Both the position numbers and the translations under genes were made by a program. A DNA stretch of 64,000 nt from an uncultured Sulfitobacter sp. Its GTDB lineage: Bacteria > Pseudomonadota > Alphaproteobacteria > Rhodobacterales > Rhodobacteraceae. Every line of letters starts with the position of its first letter. Position 1 is the stretch's first letter. Below the pieces are notes generated by a model that made no database searches, was not told where the DNA came from, and saw nothing but the letters and a program-made list of their open reading frames with translations. The DNA lies in contig CALFWM010000005.1 of NCBI GenBank assembly GCA_937928635.1, positions 108,236-172,235 on the forward strand, read 5' to 3'. Shown here one piece after another: positions 26,389 through 36,174 of this stretch.

Positions 26389-27914
26389 GGCTTTGTCCAA
26401 CGGTACAGCCAGACTTCGCTCAGGGCGTCGCCGTTGAGCCGCAGCTGCGCGCGGAATTCGGCCAGCGTTGCCTCCCCTGCCTTGAACGTAAAGGCAAGGC
26501 GCGGGCCACCGGTTTCCGGGTTGCGCTGCAAAATGCCGGGGGTCACTGTGCCGGCGTTGGCACGCACGAGGATCTCAACTTCGCTCAGGTCCTCCGGCAC
26601 CTGATCGCTGTTGGCAAAATCAATCACGATGATGTCGCCGCCCTCGGGCCGTCCGCCTATCGCGGTTTTCAGCACTTTGACCGGCACCTGTGCGGTTGGC
26701 GCAACCGGGTCAGCCCCCCAATGCAAGGTGTAGGTCATCCGGTGCGCATCACCGGCCTTCATCCGTTCGGACGGGCGCCAATAGGCCACGATGTTGTCGT
26801 AGATTTCCCGGTCTGCCGGGATTTCGACCAGTGAAACAGACCCACGGCCCCAGCCCTCGCCCGGGGTAATCCAGACGGCGGGGCGATTGTGGTAGAGCGA
26901 CTCCAGATCGGTGAAATCTGAATACTTGCGCTTGCGCTGCATCAAGCCAAATCCGCGCGGATTGTTATCCGCAAAGGCGCTGATTTGCAGGCGGGTCGGG
27001 TTGGCCAGCGGGCGCCAGATGACTTCACCCGCGCCATTGTGGATCAACAGGCCGTCACTGTCATGCACCGCCGGGCGGAAGTCAGAAAACCTCTGACGCA
27101 TGGTGTCATCAAACAGGAACATGGAGGTCAGCGGCGCGATGCCCATGTGATTTATGTCAGTGCGTGCAAAGAGTTGCGCGGCGACCTTCATCTCCAGCAT
27201 GGCCCCATGGGTAATCTCAAACGTATAGGCCCCGGTAACCGACGGACTGTCGAGCAAGGCATGAATGACCTGCGTGGCATTGCCCGGTTCGGGGGCTTCC
27301 AGCCAGAACGCGGTAAAGTCGGGAAACTCCTCGCCCATGGGATCGCCGGTTTTGAGCGCAAGGCCGCGCGCTGACAGTCCGTAGATCTCGCCCGTGCCAA
27401 TGCCGCGGAAATAGCTTGCGCCCTGAAACACCGCGTATTCCTGGAACACAGTTGGTTTTTCCAGTTCCGCCCGCAGGCGCAAGCCGGAATAGCCAAGTGT
27501 TTCGTCAATTTCGACGCCGGGAAATTTATCGGTGGTGTCAAAGACATCCATGTCAAAGTTCACGCGTTTCGCCAGGCCGTTTTCGACTACGTTCAACGCA
27601 ACCGCCTGCGGGAAGTAGAGACCCGGCGGAAAGACATCAACGCGTTGGGGGCGGTCCGTATCGCTCCACAGGGCATTGCGCGCATCAAACCAGATTTTGC
27701 GGTATTGATCATAGGTCAGGTTGCGCCAGCTTTCGGGGATTTGCGGGCGTGGTTCATAAGGTTTGCCAGCCATGTCACGCGCGCGCGCAGCAAGCAGATC
27801 GCTGTTAAACGGTACAGGATCACCGCCAAGGGACAGGCCCGGTTCCTCGGCCCAACCGGCGGTAGGGACAGCGGCAAGGGCCACAAGCGATTTCAGAACA
27901 TCACGGCGCAGCAT
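26385..27914 (-). CDS. opgG: Glucan biosynthesis protein G
   Basis: OpgG is a periplasmic protein needed for branching or processing of osmoregulated periplasmic glucans. The start MLRRDVLKSLVALAAVPTAGWA is an export signal with an Arg pair, so Tat export is possible. The mature part has family features such as RKIWFDARNALW, FPPGLYFPQAVALNVV, SYFRGIGTGEIYGLSARGLAL and WITPGEGWGRGSVSLVEIP. The ATG overlaps the opgC stop in an ATGA junction. The operon order is C-G-H. Confidence 0.95.
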   Translation of the reverse strand: MLRRDVLKSLVALAAVPTAGWAEEPGLSLGGDPVPFNSDLLAARARDMAGKPYEPRPQIPESWRNLTYDQYRKIWFDARNALWSDTDRPQRVDVFPPGLYFPQAVALNVVENGLAKRVNFDMDVFDTTDKFPGVEIDETLGYSGLRLRAELEKPTVFQEYAVFQGASYFRGIGTGEIYGLSARGLALKTGDPMGEEFPDFTAFWLEAPEPGNATQVIHALLDSPSVTGAYTFEITHGAMLEMKVAAQLFARTDINHMGIAPLTSMFLFDDTMRQRFSDFRPAVHDSDGLLIHNGAGEVIWRPLANPTRLQISAFADNNPRGFGLMQRKRKYSDFTDLESLYHNRPAVWITPGEGWGRGSVSLVEIPADREIYDNIVAYWRPSERMKAGDAHRMTYTLHWGADPVAPTAQVPVKVLKTAIGGRPEGGDIIVIDFANSDQVPEDLSEVEILVRANAGTVTPGILQRNPETGGPRLAFTFKAGEATLAEFRAQLRLNGDALSEVWLYRWTKP

Positions 27915-29179
27915 CAGCGGGCCGCCTGTTGTACGCGCCATGGCTGGCCCTTGAACCAACCAGCGGCATAGGCCGTTGCAATCAGCACCGCACAGCCAAA
28001 GCCGTTGACCGCCAACACCGTGCCCGTGTCACGGCCCATGACATCCATCAGGAACCCGTTGAGCCGTGCGACAAAGATGGACATCACAAAGACCGCCAGT
28101 GATTGCTGTCCCACTCGCAGAATGATGGCCAGTACGCGCAGCCATACCTGTGCTGCTGCATGGGTCGCAGAGGTGCGCAGGCGGTGCCCTTTGTCACCGG
28201 CCAAAACCCAGGCCAGATAGCCCAGCGCCAGAAATTGCACATAACGCAGGATGCCAAAATCAACCTTTGAAATCAACTGTCGGTTGTCCGCGCGCCATTC
28301 CCGCGCCCATTCAACGCCAAATTCACGCACGCCAATATTGCTGAGCGGAATGTTGGCCAGCACGATAAAGGTCGCGATGCCAATCAGGAGCGGTGTCACC
28401 GGGGGTTTGGGCAACCAGCCGCGCATAAAGGCGAAGCCCGTGAAAAAGACCAGTTGCCAGCCAAAGGGGTTCAGGAACCAGCGGCGCTGCCAATTGTCAT
28501 CCCCCAGCCAGGGTTCGGCCGTGAAGTTCAGATAGGGCAGGCCCAGAGCCTCGCTAAAGGCGCGCTGGCCCAGGAACCACAGGATCAGTGAAACCGCCGC
28601 AACCAGCCCGAAATGCACCCGCTGCAGGGCAATGACAAAGGGCATCATCGCCAAAATCACCATGTACATCGGCAGGATATCAAAAAGATTGGGCACCCAG
28701 CGCAGCGTCATCAGGCTCAGCAGCATATTGGGGTTGGTCCAATGCTCGCTTTCGACAAACAACATCCACAGATTCAGACGCCCCCAGTAGTTCTTGTTGC
28801 CCAGTCCCGTCTCATTGAGGAACACCATCAGCGCAGTGGTGGCAAAGAACAGCCCGATGTGGGCCCAGTAGACCTGCCATATCCGATAGACCACGCGGGC
28901 AGAGCCCAGCAGCCAACCGGCCCTGTCAAAGGTGGAGCCAAAGGCGATGGCGCTGGCCATGCCAGAGCAGAACACAAAGATTTCCGTGGCGTCCGAAAAG
29001 CCCCAGCGCGCGGGAATCCATGAGGTCAGGAAATTACCCGGCGTATGGGCAAACAGGATGATAAACATCGCCAGCCCCCGGAAAAAGTCCAGACGGATAT
29101 CGCGCACACGTCCGGAGGCGGAGGCCTCGTGGGCGCGCACCGGGGTGGATGGAATAGCATTGGTCGCAGCAACGGTCAT
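27914..29179 (-). CDS. opgC: OpgC membrane protein
   Basis: OpgC-type acyltransferase-fold membrane proteins add succinyl or other substituents to periplasmic glucans. About ten hydrophobic segments are seen, starting with IRLDFFRGLAMFIILFAHTPGNF, where the conserved Arg/Asp and His match the family. FGVEWAREWRADNRQLISKVDF is a characteristic internal loop. First gene of the opg operon; its C terminus is coupled to opgG. Confidence 0.93.
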   Translation of the reverse strand: MTVAATNAIPSTPVRAHEASASGRVRDIRLDFFRGLAMFIILFAHTPGNFLTSWIPARWGFSDATEIFVFCSGMASAIAFGSTFDRAGWLLGSARVVYRIWQVYWAHIGLFFATTALMVFLNETGLGNKNYWGRLNLWMLFVESEHWTNPNMLLSLMTLRWVPNLFDILPMYMVILAMMPFVIALQRVHFGLVAAVSLILWFLGQRAFSEALGLPYLNFTAEPWLGDDNWQRRWFLNPFGWQLVFFTGFAFMRGWLPKPPVTPLLIGIATFIVLANIPLSNIGVREFGVEWAREWRADNRQLISKVDFGILRYVQFLALGYLAWVLAGDKGHRLRTSATHAAAQVWLRVLAIILRVGQQSLAVFVMSIFVARLNGFLMDVMGRDTGTVLAVNGFGCAVLIATAYAAGWFKGQPWRVQQAAR

Positions 29180-29266
29180 TCAGTGGCCAATATATGGATC
29201 TATCTCGGTTCGGTATTCGTTCTGTGCCGCGTGGGTGTCACGCGCCACAAGCCGTCTTGCCTGCGC

Positions 29267-30616
29267 TTACTGTGCGGGAATGCGCCGCATGTCGGCCAGA
29301 CGCGCAAAGCGGGTCGCGGTAAAGCGGTCCTCGTGTCCCGCGCGCAGGGCAAGCCGCTCCAACAGAATGGTTTCGGTCGCATCCGCGTGACCGGCCTGCA
29401 AACCTGCGTCAATGGTCATGCGCTCAAACACGTCACGCTGCGCATGGCTGCCGCCAATGGACTGCATCCGCGGGCGCGCTGCGGCCAATTGGGTAAAGGC
29501 ATCGCTGTAACGCCCCTCTGCAAAGGCATTCAGACCGGCAAGGGCGGTCACGCCAGGGTTTGTTACCCGTGCGGCCATGTCACCCACCTGCTTGGCATCA
29601 TGGGCAAACCGTGCGGTCATCGCCTTGGCCGCGTCTTTCTGGCCAGCACCTGCAAGGGCCAGTTGATAGTGCAGGTCCGCAAATACCACGCAGCCATCGT
29701 CGATCCGGTTGGCGGCCAATGCGCCAAGTTCGTTCCAGCGGTCGCCCACTTCCATGCCGTCCAGCTCAAGCCGCATCAACAGGGAGGTCGCATTGGCGAT
29801 ATCGCGGTAGTCGTCTGTTTTGTCAGCGCGAATCTGGTCGTCATAAAGTGCCAGTGCGATCTCGTGCTCACCCCGATCCATGTGCAGCAGGGCCTTGTGC
29901 CACCAGACGTGGTAGCGAAAGTTGTTGGACTGGTCCCAGGCGCCTGGGTTTTCCTCAATCAGCTTAATGCCTGCATCGGCCTGCGCGCGCATGTCGTGCA
30001 CATGGGTCACGGCGTGCAGCCCCCATGCATCGTCAGGGGCATAGATCAGGCCGCAACGGCCAGCCCGCTCAGCGGCGGCGTACTCACCGGTTTCTTCCAG
30101 TGAAAAGGCATGACAGCCCATGATGTAGCCACGCAGAGGGTGATCTGCGCCATAGGCTGGTAGAACGCGCTCAATCGAGGCGCGCATGCCCGTGGCGTCC
30201 CCCAGAATAAACCGAATGGCGTGCCCGGTTTTGGCAGACAAGGTATCTTCGGGGTAGACGTCCAGAATATGTTCCATCGCGGCAACCGCCCCGGTTGGGC
30301 TTTCGGCCAGCCAACGGTCCAGCGCGATAATCCACCATTCCTCTCGCTGGGTGATGGGGTTTGCGGCGCGGGCGCGGTGGGCTGCGTCGCGGGCGGCCTC
30401 CGCAACTTCCCACATTTCGGCGCGCCCCATCATCAGGGAAAACAGCCCCTTGGCGGCATAGCCCATGGCAAAGTCGGGTTCCGCAGTCAGCACCGCACCC
30501 AGATGTTGTGGCGTGGTCGTGCCATGCGCAAGAAATGCGCGCACCATGTCGTTCCAGCTGTTTAACGCCTCGGGCGTTTTCAGGGACAGTGGGGCGTTGC
30601 AGATATCACTTGTCAT
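29267..30616 (-). CDS. TTC38-like tetratricopeptide-repeat protein
   Basis: The 449-residue cytoplasmic protein is mainly paired helices. It contains the pattern HAFSLEETGEYAAAERAGRCGL and WGLHAVTHVHDMRAQADAG, followed by FRYHVWWHKALLHMDRGEHEIALALYDDQI, the hallmark of the TTC38/'TPR protein 38' group. Function in bacteria is unknown. No membrane helix or signal is visible. It is transcribed alone, with about 90 bases to opgC and 197 bases to the next gene on the other side. Confidence 0.85.
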   Translation of the reverse strand: MTSDICNAPLSLKTPEALNSWNDMVRAFLAHGTTTPQHLGAVLTAEPDFAMGYAAKGLFSLMMGRAEMWEVAEAARDAAHRARAANPITQREEWWIIALDRWLAESPTGAVAAMEHILDVYPEDTLSAKTGHAIRFILGDATGMRASIERVLPAYGADHPLRGYIMGCHAFSLEETGEYAAAERAGRCGLIYAPDDAWGLHAVTHVHDMRAQADAGIKLIEENPGAWDQSNNFRYHVWWHKALLHMDRGEHEIALALYDDQIRADKTDDYRDIANATSLLMRLELDGMEVGDRWNELGALAANRIDDGCVVFADLHYQLALAGAGQKDAAKAMTARFAHDAKQVGDMAARVTNPGVTALAGLNAFAEGRYSDAFTQLAAARPRMQSIGGSHAQRDVFERMTIDAGLQAGHADATETILLERLALRAGHEDRFTATRFARLADMRRIPAQ

Positions 30617-30812
30617 GGGGCACCTTATATTGTCGGTTCAGTCTATTTTTCAGATATAGCGTAAGTGGCATTTCATGAACGATGTTTTCGGCGCGGCACA
30701 CGCCAACGTGAAGCCCTTTCCGACATTCGTGAGGTTTTTTGCAATATAGGTTGCAAATTGTCTCCTCAATGGGCGGAATTGTGCGCAATTACCGTGTATT
30801 GAGGGGGAATTT

Positions 30813-32012
30813 TCATGAGCTTTTGTCAGCTTTGGGCCCCCATGTTTCAAGCACCTCCCTCGTGTCTTGACCAACATGGGGAGGGGCGCGGTCATAGCGC
30901 ACAGGCGTTGCTGAAAATTTCAGCGGATTGGCCAGCAGGCGGAGGTCTGCCCCGTCATCGCGAGGCATCTGCACCACCGCACCGCGCGCGGCCGCTTGTT
31001 CAGAACTCAGCGCCCCGCCCACAGAATGGATCGGGCCGCAGGGCACTTTGACAGCGCGCAGGCGCTCCATCACCTCTGAACGGGGCAGGGCACGTATGGC
31101 GGGTTTGATGGCCCCCATCAGCGCCTCGCGGTTTTCGATGCGCAGCTGGTTGGTGACAAAACGCGGGTCTGTGCCAACCTCGGCAATCCCCAGCACGTCA
31201 CAAAACCGTGTAAACTGTGCGTCATTGCCCACGGCCAGCAGGAAGTGACCGTCGCTGCATTCAAAGGCATCATAAGGCACGATGTTGGGGTGGGCATTGC
31301 CCCGGCGCACGGGTTCCTGGCCGGAAGAGAGGAAATTGGTGCCCTCATTGATCAGCCAGGCCATCTGCGCATCGACAAGGGCCAGATCAATGTGCTGTCC
31401 CTCGCCGGTTTGGTCGCGGTGGCGCAGGGCGGCCAGAATGCCGATGGTGGCGTACATGCCGCACATCACATCTGCGATGCCAACGCCGACTTTGGTGGGC
31501 ACACCGTCCGGATCACCGGTCAGGGCCATGATGCCGCCGTACCCCTGCGCCATCAGATCATAGCCCGGTTGTGCACGGTTGGGGCCAAACTGGCCAAAGC
31601 CCGAGATGGAACAATAGACAAGTGCGGGATGTGCGGCACATAGGGTCGCGTGGTCCAGCCCATATTTCATCAGCCCGTCGGGTTTGAAATTCTCAATCAC
31701 GACATCCGCGCGGGCCGCAAGATGGCGGATGATATCCTGCCCCTCTGTCGTCGCGATATCTACAGCGATGGAGCGTTTGTTGCGGTTGGCGGCCATAAAA
31801 TAGGCAGACAGATCGGTGGGGTTGCCCGCGGTGTCGCATGCGTAATTTGGCCCCCAGCCACGGGTGTCGTCCCCACCGGTTTTGGGGTTTTCGACCTTGA
31901 TCACCGTCGCGCCCAGATCGCCCAGCAATTGCGTGCAGGTGGGGCCGGCCAGAATGCGCGACAGGTCAAGCACAAAGAGACCGTCAAGGGCACCCTTAGA
32001 TTTTGCCATCAT
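30813..32012 (-). CDS. CaiB/BaiF-type CoA-transferase family protein
   Basis: Class III CoA-transferases move CoA between acids through an aspartyl-CoA thioester. The N terminus LDGLFVLDLSRILAGPTCTQLLGDLGATVIKVENPKTGGDDTRGWGP is typical, and a catalytic Asp is expected in the GVGIADVMCGMYATIG region. Later LALVDAQMAWLINEGTNFL is conserved in the family. The ATG at 32012 follows GAGGAG closely and overlaps the upstream ThDP enzyme gene by 17 bases, so the two are coupled. The substrate cannot be read. Confidence 0.9.
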   Translation of the reverse strand: MMAKSKGALDGLFVLDLSRILAGPTCTQLLGDLGATVIKVENPKTGGDDTRGWGPNYACDTAGNPTDLSAYFMAANRNKRSIAVDIATTEGQDIIRHLAARADVVIENFKPDGLMKYGLDHATLCAAHPALVYCSISGFGQFGPNRAQPGYDLMAQGYGGIMALTGDPDGVPTKVGVGIADVMCGMYATIGILAALRHRDQTGEGQHIDLALVDAQMAWLINEGTNFLSSGQEPVRRGNAHPNIVPYDAFECSDGHFLLAVGNDAQFTRFCDVLGIAEVGTDPRFVTNQLRIENREALMGAIKPAIRALPRSEVMERLRAVKVPCGPIHSVGGALSSEQAAARGAVVQMPRDDGADLRLLANPLKFSATPVRYDRAPPHVGQDTREVLETWGPKADKSS

Positions 32013-33612
32013 AGGCTCCTCGCTCAATCATTGCGGCGATCACGGTGAATGTGTCTGCGGTTTGGGCATCCTGTAACGCCTGTGTCAGCTCCTCGCGGGT
32101 GTGCACGCTGACCCCTGCGCCCCCAAAGGCGCGGCCCATGGCGGCAAAGTCATGTTTGCCAAAATCCACCCCATGATTGCTCAGCTGGCGCTCGCGCTGT
32201 TTCTTTTCGATCAGGGCAAGCGAGGCATCGACAAAGACCACAAAGATGGGAGTAAGGCCAAGTTCAGCCGCCGTTGCCAGCTCTCCGGGCACCATCAGGA
32301 ACCCCGCATCGCCCGTAAAGCAGATCACCGGCAAATCGGGTGAGGCCAGTTTGGCCCCAATCGCCAGCGGGATCGCGCAGCCCATGGTGCACAGGGCAGA
32401 GGATTGCATCAGATCACGCGGCGCATAGGTGCCCCACATCTGGCTGAGCAAAATCCTGTGCGCGCCACTGTCCACAGAGGCCAGCGTGTTGCGTGGCATA
32501 ACCTGTCGGCAGGTGTCGATCACGGCGGCAGGGCCCCATTCGGGATCGGTGGGAAATGCCGCTGCAAGGGCTGATCGCGCGGCCTCTATTTCACCCCCGG
32601 TCCAGGTGTCATGCGGTGCGGTGCCGTCGCTGAGGGCCTGCAAGGTCGCGGCGCAATCCGCGACAAAGTTTAGCGTGGATTGGTGCATGTAGTGGTGGTT
32701 TGGCACCGGCGAGATGTCGATCACATTGTGGCTTTGCGGGGTCCAGACATCGCGCCAGCCGGGGCGCATTTCAACCGGGTCATAGCCCACACAGATGATC
32801 AGATCGGCAAATTGCACAAAAGGGACCAGCGTTTTGTCGGCCAAGGGGGAGAGGCCCGCCCCGCCAAGCGCCAGCGCGTGATCCTCGGGGATCATGCCTT
32901 TGGCCTTGTAGGACGTGATCACCGGCACGATGTGGTGTTGCGCAAAGCGGATCACATCAGCAGAGGCTCCTTGGTTCATCGCGCCCACGCCCACAATCAT
33001 CACCGGGCGCTTTGCCGTGGCAAGCCAGGTGCGCGCGGTATCAAGGTCAGCCCCGGTGGGGGCCACCGGTGTTGCAACCGCGCGCGGGGCGGGCGGGGTG
33101 GCGGGCACATGGGTGTCTGCCACGGAAATGGGTACGTCGATGTGCACGGGGCCATGATTGCCCTCCACCGCGATGCTGACGGCCTTGTCTGCGATCACAT
33201 GCGCGGCCCCGGGGTTGAGGGTAAAGCTGGCCTTGGTCAGTGGCTTAAACACCGCCGCCTGATCGACAACCTGATGGGTATAAGTCTGCGCCTCATCCGC
33301 ATCGACACATCCCGAAAGCACGATCAATGGCACCTGATCCTGCAAGGCATTGGCGACTGTGTTGACCCCATTGAGCGTGCCCGGCCCGATGGTGCCCACC
33401 AGAATGCCGGGGGCCTGATCGCGGTGGTGCACGCCCTCTGCCATGAATCCGGCTGCGTTTTCGTGTTTGGTCAGTACAAACCGGATGCCCGCGCTTTCCA
33501 ATGCATCAATCAGGGTGAGCACTTCGCCCCCCGGCATACCAAAGGCGGTGCGGCAGCCTGCGGCATAAAGGCGGCGGGCGAGGGCGTCGGCGGCGCGGAT
33601 TGTCTCGGGCAT
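31996..33612 (-). CDS. Thiamine-diphosphate enzyme, acetolactate-synthase-like (first copy)
   Basis: The 538-residue protein has the three-domain layout of ThDP-dependent decarboxylases and synthases. Glu51 in KHENAAGFMAEG should activate the cofactor. The metal/ThDP motif is GDAGFLMVPGELATAAELG, in which Ala replaces the usual third Gly. The start MPETIRAAD is preceded by a leader that is duplicated at about 34538-34640. Coupling to a CoA-transferase suggests acyl-CoA metabolism, but oxalyl-CoA decarboxylase or sulfoacetaldehyde acetyltransferase cannot be distinguished from acetolactate synthase-like activity by eye. Confidence 0.85.
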   Translation of the reverse strand: MPETIRAADALARRLYAAGCRTAFGMPGGEVLTLIDALESAGIRFVLTKHENAAGFMAEGVHHRDQAPGILVGTIGPGTLNGVNTVANALQDQVPLIVLSGCVDADEAQTYTHQVVDQAAVFKPLTKASFTLNPGAAHVIADKAVSIAVEGNHGPVHIDVPISVADTHVPATPPAPRAVATPVAPTGADLDTARTWLATAKRPVMIVGVGAMNQGASADVIRFAQHHIVPVITSYKAKGMIPEDHALALGGAGLSPLADKTLVPFVQFADLIICVGYDPVEMRPGWRDVWTPQSHNVIDISPVPNHHYMHQSTLNFVADCAATLQALSDGTAPHDTWTGGEIEAARSALAAAFPTDPEWGPAAVIDTCRQVMPRNTLASVDSGAHRILLSQMWGTYAPRDLMQSSALCTMGCAIPLAIGAKLASPDLPVICFTGDAGFLMVPGELATAAELGLTPIFVVFVDASLALIEKKQRERQLSNHGVDFGKHDFAAMGRAFGGAGVSVHTREELTQALQDAQTADTFTVIAAMIERGAYDGKI

Positions 33613-34002
33613 GGGGTGCGGGCCTTTCAAATGTGGACAGACGTTTAGAACCACGCTGCGCGATGATGCGCAACTCACTGTTGGGTGGGAAATGTTGCAT
33701 GTAGGGCCAGTTTGGGCCGCGGGGTGACGCACTTTACAGCCTGCCCTCGGGGCTGATAGGCCTTTGTTCAGGCGCAGCATCATGCTGCGCGACGGAGTAT
33801 GTATGTCTACGATTGCGGGAAACCGCTAAGTCCTCAACGGTAGGACACCCAACACTAAAAAGAGCCTGCGCAACATGCGACAGGTTCACATTTGTTGCGC
33901 GTGGACAAATCGACCTTCAATTTGAATTTTGACGATGGCCATGCGCGCGCCCGCTTTGTGCAGATTGTGCAACAGGGCGAACCCAGGAAAGAAGACGAAC
34001 CA
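33613..34002. other. 390-base region: ThDP gene leader plus unassigned sequence
   Basis: The first ~100 bases (33613-33710) are the upstream region of the ThDP gene and match a second copy at 34538-34640. The remainder includes the dyad GCAGCAT-CATGCTGC near 33774 and an AT-rich stretch around 33840-33900. An in-frame extension of the acetyltransferase gene reaches back to 33892 but is not supported by a ribosome-binding site. No other gene is seen. Confidence 0.5.
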
Positions 34003-34464
34003 ATGAACATACGACCAACAAAGCATGATGACATTCCCGCCCTGCAACAGGTGCTGGACGGCACGGAGCTGTTTCCCAGTGAGATGCTGCCAGACATGGT
34101 GGCCGGGTTTCTGGGCAATGACGATGGCTCAGAAATCTGGCTGACCTGTGAACACGATGGCCAGGCTGTCGGATTTTGCTACGCGGTGCCAGAACAACTG
34201 GCTGACAGGGCGTGGAACATGCTGGCGATAGCCGTTTCGCCGGATCACCAAGGCAAGGGCTGCGGTGGCGGAATCGCGCAGCACCTTGAGGCGGCACTGA
34301 CAGCAGGGGCGCAGCGGATTCTGATTGCGGATACCTCTGGCACAGATGACTTTGCGCAGACCCGCGCGTTTTATCGCAAGAACGGCTATACGGAGGAAGC
34401 CCGCATCAGGGATTTCTGGGCCGCCGGGGATGATAAAGTCATTTTTTGGAAGGCGCTAAGCTAA
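34003..34464 (+). CDS. GNAT-family N-acetyltransferase
   Basis: The 153-residue product has GNAT motif A, LAIAVSPDHQGKGCGGGIAQHLEAAL (acetyl-CoA pyrophosphate loop Q-G-K-G-x-G), and motif B, ARAFYRKNGYTEEARIRDFW-like sequence near the C terminus. The start at MNIRPTKHDDIPAL has AGGAAAGAAG upstream. The substrate is unknown. It stands between two copies of the same leader sequence. A GC hairpin follows the stop. Confidence 0.85.
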   Translation: MNIRPTKHDDIPALQQVLDGTELFPSEMLPDMVAGFLGNDDGSEIWLTCEHDGQAVGFCYAVPEQLADRAWNMLAIAVSPDHQGKGCGGGIAQHLEAALTAGAQRILIADTSGTDDFAQTRAFYRKNGYTEEARIRDFWAAGDDKVIFWKALS

Positions 34465-34473
34465 CCCCAAGCG

Positions 34474-34510
34474 CTGGCCCGCTGACCGGCGGGCCAGTTG
34501 TCACTTTTCT
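34474..34510 (+). terminator. Hairpin after the acetyltransferase gene
   Basis: CTGGCCCGC (34474-34482) pairs with GCGGGCCAG (34489-34497) across a 6-base loop, followed by TTGTCACTTTTC. The stem is strong but the T tract is interrupted, so termination is probable rather than certain. Confidence 0.55.
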
Positions 34511-34529
34511 GAACACAGCTTTCAGCGCT

Positions 34530-34645
34530 GTTTGGCAGGCATGGGGTGCGGGCCTTTTGTGGTTGGGTGTAGGGCTATGAACCACGGGCTGGCAAAAGGT
34601 GCAACTCACTGGGTCGTGGGATTTGATGCAGGGTTGGGAAGTATG
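34530..34645. repeat. Second, gene-less copy of the ThDP gene leader
   Basis: Compared with 33608-33710, this stretch shares GGCATGGGGTGCGGGCCTTT at its start, GAACCACG about 40 bases on, CAACTCACTG about 63-64 bases on, and a G-rich end. Spacing is conserved to within one base. On the minus strand the shared start codon opens only six codons before a stop, so the attached gene has been lost. Confidence 0.75.
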
Positions 34646-34733
34646 CTACTGCCTGAATAGCCTTCTAGGGACATGAAGGCACAAGTCGAAGCCAATTGTA
34701 TGGCTTCATCGTCAGATGGTGGCCTGTTTTTTG

Positions 34734-35389
34734 ATGTGGAAGTTCTTTTTGCTTGGTGTTTTGGTCGGCGGTTTGTCGGTTGGACTGTTCATCAAGAGTC
34801 CAGACCAGAAAATTACAAATTCAAATAAGCATTTTAAAGCGCTCCGTGTGTCAATTTTGACCGACGTGCAGGTGGATACTTGCTTTTTTCGGTAGTTGAT
34901 CACGACACTTTAGAAGATCGGCTGGACCCGTTGGGCTATGTTCAGCTTGGCAAATCACCAGATGGAAGCGCGATTTTTGTGCGGGGTCTGGGGGGTAGAT
35001 TGATTTATTCAACGTCGGACGAAGGTGCCTTTTGCAGTGGTATGTTGAGCGCCACAGCAGAACCTAATCGAAAAGAGCTATGTGAGGTCGCGATTATGTT
35101 CCACCGACAACTTCGAACTCATCTACCAATTGCAAGGCTGGAGAGTAAAACTTCTGCTTTTGAATTGAAGAATGTCCGAGGGCTTGGGAAGGTACAGACC
35201 TATGAAGAAACCTGTGCTGCATCAAATGACACGTCGCCGCCTTTTCTGTGGGACTTAGTCTGGCAAGATCAGCACTACGAAGTAAGCCTTCGGTCGACCG
35301 CGGAGGTAAAGCCCAAATGGCTTTCCTATGGCGGTTTCTCAAGGGCGGCAGGATATAGCCTTAGCATCAAGAAACGAACCGCCAACTAA
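34734..35389 (+). pseudogene. Membrane-anchored protein of unknown function, split by a one-base frameshift
   Basis: From ATG 34734 the frame encodes a hydrophobic anchor (MWKFFLLGVLVGGLSVGLFI) and runs to a stop at 34893-34895. Immediately before that stop is a run of six T (34884-34889). Adding one T joins this frame to a second one that is open from 34880 to 35389, giving a continuous protein of about 218 residues (TCFF-SVVDHDTLEDRL...). The second part contains GKSPDGSAIFVRGLGGRL and no family that I recognise. Composition is AT-richer than the surroundings. It could be a true frameshift mutation, a phase-variable tract or a sequencing error. Confidence 0.7.
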
Positions 35390-35496
35390 GGGCACCGGCC
35401 TTTGGATGGAGGCCAAATATGGACTAGGCGGTCAGTTGGGTGCTGCCGCACACAATGATCTGCGAAGTCCGATGTGGTGCGCAATGAATGCGCACC

Positions 35497-36060
<564 letters not shown>

Positions 36061-36174
36061 GCCAGTCACCTCATTTAAAAAGCGGCCCCTTGAGATGTGG
36101 ACCGCTTTGTCAGAAATCAAGCGCCATTCTACCCTGTCGGGCGGCAGGCGCAAGGCGCTACGTAAGGGGAATGG

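Noticed and set aside
32680..33648. 322-codon plus-strand frame opposite the ThDP enzyme gene
   Set aside because: It is antisense with His/Gly/Arg-rich noise composition; the minus-strand enzyme is clear.
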